Below the pieces are notes generated by a model. It searched no databases. It had not been told where the DNA came from and saw only the letters and a program-made list of their open reading frames with translations. A program made the translations under genes and the position numbers. From Catonia carolina (taxonomy: Eukaryota > Arthropoda > Insecta > Hemiptera > Achilidae), in contig JAQMRL010000012.1 of the NCBI GenBank assembly GCA_035578175.1, positions 20,766,671-20,830,670 on the forward strand: a DNA stretch of 64,000 bases, written 5' to 3'. This document shows positions 1 through 12,036 of the stretch, piece after piece (within the stretch, counting starts at the first letter, position 1; every line of letters begins with the position of its first letter).

Positions 1-1851
1 GCGATCAATATGATCAAAAGCTGACTTTAAATCTATAAAAAACGCAAACACTTTATTCTTTTTCCTGCTCAATCGTATTTTAATTATACTCATTAAATTC
101 ATTATATTATCTACTGTTGAGTATCCATTACGAAACCCTGCTTGGTATTCTCCTATAATATTATTCTCATCCACCCATTTCGTTAACCTGCACATCATGA
201 GTCCAGCGAATAATTTCCCCACCGTGTTGCAGAACGATATTCCTCTATAGTTTGTAACTTCTTTTATGCTACCTTTTTTAAACAGTGGGAATATTATAGA
301 GTTTTTAAAAGATTCCGGTACTCTTCCTATATCCATTATACGATTAAAGACACAAAGCAACCTGTCCAAGAACAATTCAGGACAATTCTTAAAATATTCA
401 TATGTTATGCGGTCTAATCCAGGCGCCTTATTAACTTTAGCTTTACTGATTACTTGTTGCAACTCCTCCGCCTGAAAGGGTCTATCTAAGAGCTCATTTT
501 CAAAGTACGGCTCCACATAACTCATTCGAACGGCACACGTGGGTGGGTTGTACATAGCTCTAAAGTAATTAATCCATTCTGTCTGCGGTATATTTTTATC
601 ATATTGGAAACCTTTGCCAATCCAGAATGTACGTACCAAGGCCCAAAATTCCTTTGTGTCTCCAATACTTTTTAATTTATTTGTGGTCATCGTAACATAC
701 TCCTTTCTTTTTGAATCACACAATTTCTTAAACTCTCTAATTTCCATCAAGTATAAAGACTTAATAGTTTCCGAACTACATTTTCTATACCGTTTTAACA
801 GATTAAATACTCTTGTACGTTTAGATGCACACTCCATATCAAACCACCTTTGCTTGAAATGAACACTTTTGTTATTATAGTTTAGTAGATTTCTTGTTTT
901 CGCAAAATTTAGTATCGCATTAGTCAATTGCTGCAACTGTTCATGTGAATCCTGCAGTGCCAGAGTACTGCTAATTACCATTTCCTCAATTTCATTTTGG
1001 AAATCATCCTTCCACTTCGGGTCCCACCTTAGTCTTGGCAGCAAGGGCATGGCATCCACAGCAACATCTTTACCCACAGCACACCCAACAGCAACAGGCA
1101 TATGATCTGATATGGGCATAGAAACCACTTTAAAGTCCACAATATATTTGAGTGTCTCCATTGATACCACACACAAATCAATCACCGACGAACCCTGTGT
1201 ACCCACATACGTATATTCTCCAATACTATCTCCTGTGGTTCGCCCATTTAACAATACCAGATTGAAATACTCTAAAAATGAAACTAATTCTTTTCCATTT
1301 GAGTTAACTATTGCATCCTTCGACTTTCTTCGTGACTGGATATGCTGAGTCTCCGCCAACACTGTCCCAGGAATAATCTGCAGTTCACCCAGCCTGCTAT
1401 TAAAATCACCAATCAACACAAATTTCTGCCTTGAATATTTTTTAACTATGTTGTGCATTTCCTCATAATCTCTCTTCCAATGATTATAATTTAAGTATAT
1501 CGGCATGACATAATAGTTTTCATTGTCATCCATAATTATTTCAACTACTTGTCTACCGTCAAGCATTTTAAATCTAATAATATCCCTATCTGCCAATATT
1601 TGTTTAACACCTATAATAGAGCCTCCACTAGCTCTTCCTGTATCAAATGTCCTTACCGCTGGTATCCATTTTAAACAATATTCACTAAGGTTGCACTTCA
1701 AACTTAAAATAGGTCCTTCTTCCTCTACAAATGTTTCCAATAAAAAGAAAATTTCATACTGTTTCAAAAACCCAACAAATTCTTCATTATACAATTTATT
1801 TCTCAGCCCACATATATTAAACGCTACAACATTAAGAAAATTAGTTCGCAT
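1..1851 (-). CDS. LINE ORF2 (endonuclease-reverse transcriptase), 5' 617 codons
   Basis: Partial second open reading frame of the left-arm retrotransposon, identical in translation to residues 1-617 of the full ORF2 at 42116-45352. It contains the whole apurinic-type endonuclease domain, including the GDFN motif around residue 148 and the SDH motif around 248. It also contains the N-terminal part of the reverse transcriptase up to motif A, with the catalytic Asp of FFID at residue 607. The frame is open to the window edge, so it is truncated only by the window. Translation starts at ATG 1851, 28 bases after the ORF1 stop. Confidence 0.95.
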   Translation of the reverse strand, partial: MRTNFLNVVAFNICGLRNKLYNEEFVGFLKQYEIFFLLETFVEEEGPILSLKCNLSEYCLKWIPAVRTFDTGRASGGSIIGVKQILADRDIIRFKMLDGRQVVEIIMDDNENYYVMPIYLNYNHWKRDYEEMHNIVKKYSRQKFVLIGDFNSRLGELQIIPGTVLAETQHIQSRRKSKDAIVNSNGKELVSFLEYFNLVLLNGRTTGDSIGEYTYVGTQGSSVIDLCVVSMETLKYIVDFKVVSMPISDHMPVAVGCAVGKDVAVDAMPLLPRLRWDPKWKDDFQNEIEEMVISSTLALQDSHEQLQQLTNAILNFAKTRNLLNYNNKSVHFKQRWFDMECASKRTRVFNLLKRYRKCSSETIKSLYLMEIREFKKLCDSKRKEYVTMTTNKLKSIGDTKEFWALVRTFWIGKGFQYDKNIPQTEWINYFRAMYNPPTCAVRMSYVEPYFENELLDRPFQAEELQQVISKAKVNKAPGLDRITYEYFKNCPELFLDRLLCVFNRIMDIGRVPESFKNSIIFPLFKKGSIKEVTNYRGISFCNTVGKLFAGLMMCRLTKWVDENNIIGEYQAGFRNGYSTVDNIMNLMSIIKIRLSRKKNKVFAFFIDLKSAFDHIDR

Positions 1852-1879
1852 CTGCTTATTTAAAATCTTCTTTCCATCA

Positions 1880-2680
1880 TTAATTTGTCTTTGTGGATGC
1901 TCCGGAGTTACTACGGGAACGAAAAAAATCCCTAATACTTCCTCTCGTATCTATTGGTGGCGAATTTTTCTTCTTTCTCTTCCTTTCTTGTTCTACAGGG
2001 ACATTTCCTTGTACCGATGGCTCTTCTCGCTCTTCATTATCCTCTCGATTTTCCTCTCTTCCAATTAACTCAGAATAGTGGTGGAATTTACCATCTATAA
2101 TGAGCCCTTCTTTTCGCACTCTGCAGTTCTGTCCCGAATCCCTCATACGTGCACGAATATGTAACAACTCCTTATATCGAATTCGCTCCACTTCATTGAG
2201 GTCCTCTGCTATAAACACACCGCTTTCTCTTAGTTTGACAGTATTACGAAGTATTTCACCTTTCTTCAGATTGGATACTAAAGAGACTACCACCGGTCTT
2301 TTCCTGTTACCCACTTTACCCAATCTTCTAACATAATTCAAGTCCGGCTTTTTTAGTTGCACCATGAGAGCCTTATTACAGAGATCGAAAATACTATTCT
2401 GTAATATCTCCCCATTCTCCCCCTGTGCTTCATTCAGACCAAAAATTATTATATTATTCTTCCTCTGAACAGTTTCAATAAGTTCCTGCTGTTTTGCCAA
2501 TCTATTTTTTAACTCGGAGTTTTCTTGCTTCAACACTTCATATTTTCTTTCATGTTCCTCCAAGATTGCAGAGATATTTAAACTCTTTAACTCTTTTTTT
2601 ATCACTTCTTCTATTTCTGTTTTTATATCTTTTTTAAAAGTATCAAAAAGTTCAATTAGCTCCTTTTTCTCCATTGCCAT
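1880..2680 (-). CDS. LINE ORF1, coiled-coil nucleic-acid-binding protein
   Basis: 266-aa first ORF of the left-arm retrotransposon, identical to that at 41287-42087. Residues about 1-75 are charged and heptad-like (a predicted coiled coil rich in Lys, Glu and Leu). The central part, from RKNNIIIFGL to about residue 200, resembles the RRM/CTD-type core seen in ORF1 proteins of many APE-type LINEs. The C-terminus is basic and low-complexity (RKRKKKN). Inferred role: binds element RNA in the ribonucleoprotein. Long ORFs on the opposite strand over this region are shadows. Confidence 0.9.
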   Translation of the reverse strand: MAMEKKELIELFDTFKKDIKTEIEEVIKKELKSLNISAILEEHERKYEVLKQENSELKNRLAKQQELIETVQRKNNIIIFGLNEAQGENGEILQNSIFDLCNKALMVQLKKPDLNYVRRLGKVGNRKRPVVVSLVSNLKKGEILRNTVKLRESGVFIAEDLNEVERIRYKELLHIRARMRDSGQNCRVRKEGLIIDGKFHHYSELIGREENREDNEEREEPSVQGNVPVEQERKRKKKNSPPIDTRGSIRDFFRSRSNSGASTKTN

Positions 2681-3487
2681 CCTTCAAGAAACTAAACGGC
2701 CCACCCAACCGTAAACCACAGTACCTAAGCAACGGGTATTTTAAAAACACCGGACATATATTAACAGAAAAACAATAATCAAATGTGTCGGTTAACAGTC
2801 TCTTTCCAATATGTACGTATTATAATGTAGCATGCCGAATTATTGCAGTTTGAATCATTCAATTGCCCTACATTATATTTTTAAAAACTATTCTGAAGGT
2901 TAACAGACAATGCATTCCGATATCAATCAAAATAAATTAGCAATAAAAATAAATAGTACAAAATAGATTATAATAGTAAACAGATAACAAATAATTAAGA
3001 TAAATAAATAAATTCGGTAAAATGCACCAAATTTAATAAAATTTGTGTATATGATAAGGCTCTTTAAATTATCGCAGCCACGCAGAAACTGATAACGTCG
3101 TACTCTACTCCTCTTCAATTTTGCTTACGTCACTTGTAAACTGCTTGCACTAGACGTAATAAGTTTCGTATAGCCTAGTAGTAAGGAACCAATGTTGGCA
3201 CCACTGCAGGGTCAAAGTCCACCTTTGTTGAATTAAATCACGTAAATTTGCAATCCAACATGATTTTCCAATGACATAACCTAATACTATGAATTATTTT
3301 CAAAGGTGTCATCACAAATACTGACGAAAGCAATAGCTTGAGTTAATAATATAAAAATACGACTTATCTTCTCTGATCCTGACGATAAATCTTGAAAGTT
3401 TCTTTACTACTTTGATAAAACTTTTATAAAATAACAGGAGAAAATATACACAATGTTTCCACTTGTAAATCTATTCTGCCAACCTCC

Positions 3488-6400
3488 CATTCTTGAAGAA
3501 AACAGAAGTATTATTTTAGCCGTGGAAGTAGCAGTTGAAATTTAAAAAATATTTAACAGTTTAATGTTTCATATAGGCAATATTAATTTTCGCATCATTA
3601 AATAAAATAATGAAAAGAACTGCGAATAAGCGCGGAGAAATGTCAAAAATATTGCCTAGAAATTTTTCACATCGTTAACCGTTTTTAGTGTGACTGATTG
3701 TCGTTAAAAGGGCACAATTTGTATTTTGCTCTTACTAGGTATTGTTCAAGTATATTGTAAATTTCAGTTTGGTAATGCCGACGATTCTACTGACGATTAC
3801 TTGACAAAAAAAAAACTTTAGAGACGTCGTTATTAGAATAAACTTTAATATACAATGAAAAAATCACAATGTGTTACGTTCGTATAGTAGTGTTTGCAAG
3901 GTAGCCGAGAAAATAATGTCTTAAATTAAACAAGCTTGTATGTGTAAACGCAATCTATTCTTGTGCTTCCTTTTTGTGAATTTTAATTTTTTAAACTGTG
4001 AAAACAGTTTAAATATACTGCTGTTTCATACAAATAACCATATTCATTCCGCACTCGGAAGACTTTAACAAGTTTAAAAATGTTTTTGGTAGGCGTTTTA
4101 ATTCTGGAAAGTATAGCATTTCAGTAGACGTTATTGTTTAATATTCGGCCGTATCGTTAACTGGGCGGTGACAATGGGCGGATATATGTAAAAATGTAAG
4201 TCGACGTCACGCGCAGGAACAGTACCGGACCAATCAGGAAGCTCGATACTGACAAATGACGTAATACTGATTGAGACGTTTTCATTGGTCGATATCGGAT
4301 GACGTAGTGAACTATAATGAGCCTTCTGATTGGACAATATTAACCAATCAAAGTGACGCCTAAGAAGACATCTGATTGGTTAGGTTTGGAGATTTTTCAT
4401 TGGTTAAAAATACTACACTCTGATTGGTCCTATATTATATCTGCCTTTGACGTCACACGCGCGTTGCCGTCATTGTAGGCCGCCTTACTTGCAAGACCTA
4501 AATAATTATTTTTTTCTACTGTACATCAGTTCTATTATATTTTAGTAGTATATTTTCGTATATGTTAAAGACACAAATAGTGCGAAAGAAATAAAAATTC
4601 GTTAAGTAACGCTCTCTAATGATTATTTCTTTGTTGATTTAGGAACTGATAGTTAACTCAAAACGTATAATAAAAATATACACGTTCTGCGCCAATAGTG
4701 TAAAACTCCAATCAGCAATTCATTCCTCCTTCAAAAACGTTACAAAAATCGTTGTGCATTGCTCTCTGTTTATTTTTGCTATAGTCAAAATTCAAGCACA
4801 AAAATTATAATAATTCTAAGAAATAAAACCGTGCGTATTGATTTACTTCGCCTATGTTATTTAAGGAAGATGTTGGTTTGAACATTAAATTAAATAAACT
4901 CTTATCAGATTATATTTTTTGTACGATTAGTAAGATTAAATTTGTACGTTCTTTCATAACGACTTTGATAACATCCTTTCTTACAAATCTGATTTTTCAA
5001 GTTACTTAAAATTAGTTAAATAATGAGATGTTAAATACTCGGCACAATTAATTTGAGTTTTTAGATCATTAGGGTAGAAGTTAGTTCAAATATTTACAAG
5101 ATATCTGAAATAAACTGAAAAGTTAATTGGGTTACATTTTTTGGTTTGTAACCGTATGTTTCAGTAGAAAAGTCATTTGATGAGCAAAGCAGGCCTTCTA
5201 AAAAATTTTCACTTCGCACCTTGCATATGCGCCTTTAATATATTCACACTGCAAGGTCTAACTGTATAAAAATCTACTGTCATATGAAGAAGGTCTAAAA
5301 GTGTTTATTTCACCAGTACTTCTTACGTTGTTTTAATGTTTTAGTCGAAAATTGCTTCATTCTTGAAGAAAACAGAAGTATTATTTTAGCCGTGGAAGTA
5401 GCAGTTGAAATTTAAAAAATATTTAACAGTTTAATGTTTCATATAGGCAATATTAATTTTCGCATCATTAAATAAAATAATGAAAAGAACTGCGAATAAG
5501 CGCGGAGAAATGTCAAAAATATTGCCTAGAAATTTTTCACATCGTTAACCGTTTTTAGTGTGACTGATTGTCGTTAAAAGGGCACAATTTGTATTTTGCT
5601 CTTACTAGGTATTGTTCAAGTATATTGTAAATTTCAGTTTGGTAATGCCGACGATTCTACTGACGATTACTTGACAAAAAAAAAACTTTAGAGACGTCGT
5701 TATTAGAATAAACTTTAATATACAATGAAAAAATCACAATGTGTTACGTTCGTATAGTAGTGTTTGCAAGGTAGCCGAGAAAATAATGTCTTAAATTAAA
5801 CAAGCTTGTATGTGTAAACGCAATCTATTCTTGTGCTTCCTTTTTGTGAATTTTAATTTTTTATACTGTGAAAACAGTTTAAATATACTGCTGTTTCATA
5901 CAAATAACCATATTCATTCCGTACTCGGAAGACCTTAACAAGTTTAAAAATGTTTTTGGTAGGCGTTTTAATTCTGGAAAGTATAGCATTTCAGTAGACG
6001 TTATTGTTTAATATTCGGCCGTATCGTTAACTGGGCGGTGACAATGGGCGGATATATGTAAAAATGTAAGTCGACGTCACGCGCAGGAACAGTACCGGAC
6101 CAATCAGGAAGCTCGATACTGACAAATGACGTAATACTGATTGAGACGTTTTCATTGGTCGATATCGGATGACGTAGCGAACTGTAATGAGCCTTCTGAT
6201 TGGACAATATTAACCAATCAAAGTGACGCCTAAGAAGACATCTGATTGGTTAGGTTTGGAGATTTTTCATTGGTTAAAAACACTACACTCTGATTGGTCC
6301 TATATTATATCTGCCTTTGACGTCACACGCGCGTTGCCGTCATTGTAGGCCGCCTTACTTGCAAGACCTAAATAATTATTTTTTTCTACTGTACATCAGT

Positions 6401-9400
6401 TCTATTATATTTTAGTAGTATATTTTCGGATATGTTAAAGACACAAATAGTGCGAAAGAAATAAAAATTCGTTAAGTAACGCTCTCTAATGATTATTTCT
6501 TTGTTGATTTAGGAACTGATAGTTAACTCAAAACGTATAATAAAAATATACACGTTCTGCGCCAATAGTGTAAAACTCCAATCAGCAATTCATTCCTCCT
6601 TCAAAAACGTTAGAAAAATCGTTGTGCATTGCTCTCGGTTTATTTTTGCTATAGTCAAAATTCAAGCACAAAAATTATAATAATTCTTAGAAATAAAACC
6701 GTGCGTATTGATTTACTTCGCCTATGTTATTTAAGGAAGATGTTGGTTTGAACATTAAATTTAATAAACTCTTATCAGATTATATTTTTTGTACGATTAG
6801 TAAGATTAAATTTGTACGTTCTTTCATAACGACTTTGATAACATCCTTTCTTACAAATCTGATTTTTCAAGTTACTTAAAATTAGTTAAATAATGAGATG
6901 TTAAATACTCGGCACAATTAATTTGAGTTTTTAGATCATTAGGGTAGAAGTTAGTTCAAATATTTACAAGATATCTGAAATAAACTGAAAAGTTAATTGG
7001 GTTACATTTTTTGGTTTGTAACCGTATGTTTCAGTAGAAAAGTCATTTGATGAGCAAAGCAGTCCTTCTAAAAAATTTTCACTTCGCACCTTGCATATGC
7101 GCCTTTAATATATTCACACTGCAAGGTCTAACTGTATAAAAATCTACTGTCATATGAAGAAGGTCTAAAAGTGTTTATTTCACCAGTACTTCTTACGTTG
7201 TTTTAATGTTTTAGTCGAAAATTGCTTCATTCTTGAAGAAAACAGAAGTATTATTTTAGCCGTGGAAGTAGCAGTTGAAATTTAAAAAATATTTAACAGT
7301 TTAATATTTCATATAGGCAATATTAATTTTCGCATCATTAAATAAAATAATGAAAAGAACTGCGAATAAGCGCGGAGAAATGTCAAAAATATTGCCTAGA
7401 AATTTTTCACATCGTTAACTGTTTTTAGTGTGACTGATTGTCGTTAAAAGGGCACAATTTGTATTTTGCTCTTACTAGGTATTGTTCAAGTATATTGTAA
7501 ATTTCAGTTTGGTAATGCCGACGATTCTACTGTCGATTACTTGACAAAAAAAAAAACTTTAGAGACGTCGTTATTAGAATAAACTTTAATATACAATGAA
7601 AAAATCACAATGTGTTACGTTCGTATAGTAGTGTTTGCATGGTAGCCGAGAAAATAATGTCTTAAATTAAACAAGCTTGTATGTGTAAACGCAATCTATT
7701 CTTGTGCTTCCTTTTTGTGAATTTTAGTTTATTATACTGTGAAAACAGTTTAAATATACTGCTGTTTCATACAAATAACCATATTCATTCCGTACTCGGA
7801 AGACCTTAACAAGTTTAAAAATGTTTTTGGTAGGCGTTTTAATTCTGGAAAGTATAGCATTTCAGTAGACGTTATTGTTTAATATTCGGCCGTATCGTTA
7901 ACTGGGCGGTGACAATGGGCGGATATATGTAAAAATGTAAGTCGACGTCACGCGCAGGAACAGTACCGGACCAATCAGGAAGCTCGATACTGACAAATGA
8001 CGTAATACTGATTGAGACGTTTTCATTGGTCGATATCGGATGACGTAGCGAACTGTAATGAGCCTTCTGATTGGACAATATTAACCAATCAAAGTAACGC
8101 CTAAGAAGACATCTGATTGGTTAGGTTTGGAGATTTTTCATTGGTTAAAAATACTACACTCTGATTGGTCCTATATTATATCTGCCTTTGACGTCACACG
8201 CGCGTTGCCGTCATTGTAGGCCGCCTTACTTGCAAGACCTAAATAATAATTTTTTTCTACTGTACATCAGTTCTATTATATTTTAGTAGTATATTTTCGG
8301 ATATGTTAAAGACACAAATAGTGCGAAAGAAATAAAAATTCGTTAAGTAACGCTCTCTAATGATTATTTCTTTGTTGATTTAGGAACTGATAGTTAACTC
8401 AAAACGTATAATAAAAATATACACGTTCTGCGCCAATAGTGTAAAACTCCAATCAGCAATTCATTCCTCCTTCAAAAACGTTAGAAAAATCGTTGTGCAT
8501 TGCTCTCGGTTTATTTTTGCTATAGTCAAAATTCAAGCACAAAAATTATAATAATTCTTAGAAATAAAACCGTGCGTATTGATTTACTTCGCCTATGTTA
8601 TTTAAGGAAGATGTTGGTTTGAACATTAAATTTAATAAACTCTTATCAGATTATATTTTTTGTACGATTAGTAAGATTAAATTTGTACGTTCTTTCATAA
8701 CGACTTTGATAACATCCTTTCTTACAAATCTGATTTTTCAAGTTACTTAAAATTAGTTAAATAATGAGATGTTAAATACTCGGCACAATTAATTTGAGTT
8801 TTTAGATCATTAGGGTAGAAGTTAGTTCAAATATTTACAAGATATCTGAAATAAACTGAAAAGTTAATTGGGTTACATTTTTTGGTTTGTAACCGTATGT
8901 TTCAGTAGAAAAGTCATTTGATGAGCAAAGCAGTCCTTCTAAAAAATTTTCACTTCGCACCTTGCATATGCGCCTTTAATATATTCACACTGCAAGGTCT
9001 AACTGTATAAAAATCTACTGTCATATGAAGAAGGTCTAAAAGTGTTTATTTCACCAGTACTTCTTACGTTGTTTTAATGTTTTAGTCGAAAATTGCTTCA
9101 TTCTTGAAGAAAACAGAAGTATTATTTTAGCCGTGGAAGTAGCAGTTGAAATTTAAAAAATATTTAACAGTTTAATGTTTCATATAGGCAATATTAATTT
9201 TCGCATCATTAAATAAAATTATGAAAAGAACTGCGAATAAGCGCGGAGAAATGTCAAAAATATTGCCTAGAAATTTTTCACATCGTTAACTGTTTTTAGT
9301 GTGACTGATTGTCGTTAAAAGGGCACAATTTGTATTTTGCTCTTACTAGGTATTGTTCAAGTATATTGTAAATTTCAGTTTGGTAATGCCGACGATTCTA

Positions 9401-12036
9401 CTGTCGATTACTTGACAAAAAAAAAACTTTAGAGACGTCGTTATTAGAATAAACTTTAATATACAATGAAAAAATCACAATGTGTTACGTTCGTATAGTA
9501 GTGTTTGCATGGTAGCCGAGAAAATAATGTCTTAAATTAAACAAGCTTGTATGTGTAAACGCAATCTATTCTTGTGCTTCCTTTTTGTGAATTTTAGTTT
9601 ATTATACTGTGAAAACAGTTTAAATATACTGCTGTTTCATACAAATAACCATATTCATTCCGTACTCGGAAGACCTTAACAAGTTTAAAAATGTTTTTGG
9701 TAGGCGTCTTAATTCTGGAAAGTATAGCATTTCAGTAGACGTTATTGTTTAATATTCGGCCGTATCGTTAACTGGGCGGTGACAATGGGCGGATATATGT
9801 AAAAATGTAAGTCGACGTCACGCGCAGGAACAGTACCGGACCAATCAGGAAGCTCGATACTGACAAATGACGTAATACTGATTGAGACGTTTTCATTGGT
9901 CGATATCGGATGACGTAGTGACAGTAATGAGCCTTCTGATTGGACAATATTAACCAATCAAAGTGACGCCTAAGAAGACATCTGATTGGTTAGGTTTGGA
10001 GATTTTTCATTGGTTAAAAACACTACACTCTGATTGGTCCTATATTATATCTGCCTTTGACGTCACACGCGCGTTGCCGTCATTGTAGGCCGCCTTACTT
10101 GCAAGACCTAAATAATTATTTTTTTCTACTGTACATCAGTTCTATTATATTTTAGTAGTATATTTTCGGATATGTTAAAGACACAAATAGTGCGAAAGAA
10201 ATAAAAATTCGTTAAGTAACGCTCTCTAATGATTATTTCTTTGTTGATTTAGGAACTGATAGTTAACTCAAAACGTATAATAAAAATATACACGTTCTGC
10301 GCCAATAGTGTAAAACTCCAATCAGCAATTCATTCCTCCTTCAAAAACGTTAGAAAAATCGTTGTGCATTGCTCTCTGTTTATTTTTGCTATAGTCAAAA
10401 TTCAAGCACAAAAATTATAATAATTCTAAGAAATAAAACCGTGCGTATTGATTTACTTCGCCTATGTTATTTAAGGAAGATGTTGGTTTGAACATTAAAT
10501 TTAATAAACTCTTATCAGATTATATTTTTTGTACGATTAGTAAGATTAAATTTGTACGTTCTTTCATAACGACTTTGATAACATCCTTTCTTACAAATCT
10601 GATTTTTCAAGTTACTTAAAATTAGTTAAATAATGAGATGTTAAATACTCGGCACAATTAATTTGAGTTTTTAGATCATTAGGGTAGAAGTTAGTTCAAA
10701 TATTTACAAGATATCTGAAATAAACTGAAAAGTTAATTGGGTTACATTTTTTGGTTTGTAACCGTATGTTTCAGTAGAAAAGTCATTTGATGAGCAAAGC
10801 AGGCCTTCTAAAAAATTTTCACTTCGCACCTTGCATATGCGCCTTTAATATATTCACACTGCAAGGTCTAACTGTATAAAAATCTACTGTCATATGAAGA
10901 AGGTCTAAAAGTGTTTATTTCACCAGTACTTCTTATGTTGTTATAATGTTTTAGTCGAAAATTGCTTCATTCTTGAAGAAAACAGAAGTATTATTTTAGC
11001 CGTGGAAGTAGCAGTTGAAATTTAAAAAATATTTAACAGTTTAATGTTTCATATAGGCAATATTAATTTTCGCATCATTAAATAAAATAATGAAAAGAAC
11101 TGCGAATAAGCGCGGAGAAATGTCAAAAATATTGCCTAGAAATTTTTCACATCGTTAACCGTTTTTAGTGTGACTGATTGTCGTTAAAAGGGCACAATTT
11201 GTATTTTGCTCTTACTAGGTATTGTTCAAGTATATTGTAAATTTCAGTTTGGTAATGCCGACGATTCTACTGACGATTACTTGACAAAAAAAAACTTTAG
11301 AGACGTCTTTATTAGAATAAACTTTAATATACAATGAAAAAACCACAATGTGTTACGTTCGTATAGTAGTGTTTGCATGGTAGCCGAGAAAATAATGTCT
11401 TAAATTAAACAAGCTTGTATGTGTAAACGCAATCAATTCTTGTGCTTCCTTTTTGTGAATTTTAATTTTTTATACTGTGAAAAGCAGTATAAATATACTG
11501 CTGTTTCATAGAATTAACCATAATCATTCCGTACTCGGAAGACCTTAACAAGTTTAAAAATGTTTTTGGTAGGCGTTTTAATTCTGGAAAGTATAGCATT
11601 TCAGTAGACGTTATTGTTTAATATTCGGCCGTATCGTTAACTGGGCGGTGACAATGGGCGGATATATGTAAAAATGTAAGTCGACGTCACGCGCAGGAAC
11701 TGTACCGGACCAATCAGGAAGCTCGATACTGGCAAATGACGTAATACTGATTGAGACGTTTTCATTGGTCGATATCGGATGACGTAGTGAACTATAAAGA
11801 GCCCTCTGATTGGACAATATTAACTAATCAAAATGACGCCTAAGAAGACATCTGATTGGTTAGGTTTGGAGATTTTTCATTGGTTAAAAATACTACACTC
11901 TGATTGGTCCTATATTATATCTGCCTTTGACGTCGCACGCGCGTTGTCGTCATTTTAGGCCGCCTCACTCGCAAGACCTAAATAATAATTTTTTTCTACT
12001 GTACATCAGTTCTATTTTATTTTAGTAATAGGTTTT
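3488..12036 (-). repeat. Satellite A array, left arm (about 4.6 units of 1.87 kb)
   Basis: Tandem head-to-tail repeat. The same landmark recurs at 4131, 6001, 7872, 9742 and 11611, giving periods of 1870, 1871, 1870 and 1869 bp. Units are nearly identical, differing by scattered single bases and homopolymer length. The array starts at the LINE target site (3488) and ends against satellite B at 12036, where a partial unit joins the text CCCCATTGTAGAG. No unit has a credible coding region. Each carries one CCAAT/CRE module, at 4202-4455, 6072-6325, 7943-8196, 9813-10065 and 11682-11935. The last has lost the palindromic CRE (TGACGTCG). Confidence 0.95.
4202..4455 (-). promoter_or_regulatory. 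CCAAT/CRE module of satellite A (left-arm example)
   Basis: A 254-bp stretch with about seven CCAAT pentamers on either strand, mostly in the form CCAATCAG or CCAATGA. They alternate with TGACGTCA (4448-4455), TGACGTAA, TGACGTAG and CGACGTCA sites. These match the classical binding sites of NF-Y (CCAAT) and CREB/ATF bZIP factors (TGACGTCA). A TATA-like TATAATATA lies between the palindromic CRE and the first CCAAT. A promoter or enhancer role is inferred from motif density only; no transcript is shown. Confidence 0.6.

Larger units (their letters stand above)
1..3487 (-). mobile_element. Non-LTR retrotransposon, left-arm copy (cut by window start)
   Basis: Mirror copy of the complete element at 40480-45539. 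It covers the 5' UTR (2681-3487), ORF1, and the first 617 codons of ORF2; the rest lies outside the window. It enters satellite A at the same site as the right copy: the 15-bp target sequence, read here as CATTCTTGAAGAAAA, sits at 3488-3502. Sharing the same insertion point shows the element was present before the inverted duplication formed, or was copied with it. Confidence 0.95.

Noticed and set aside
1523..2068. 181-aa open frame antisense to the LINE (also at 41899-42444)
   Set aside because: Shadow of ORF1 and ORF2 on the other strand; no start context, no recognisable domain.
3488..12036. CRISPR array or rDNA spacer
   Set aside because: Units are 1.87 kb and contiguous with no short direct repeats and unique spacers, and no rRNA sequence is present.
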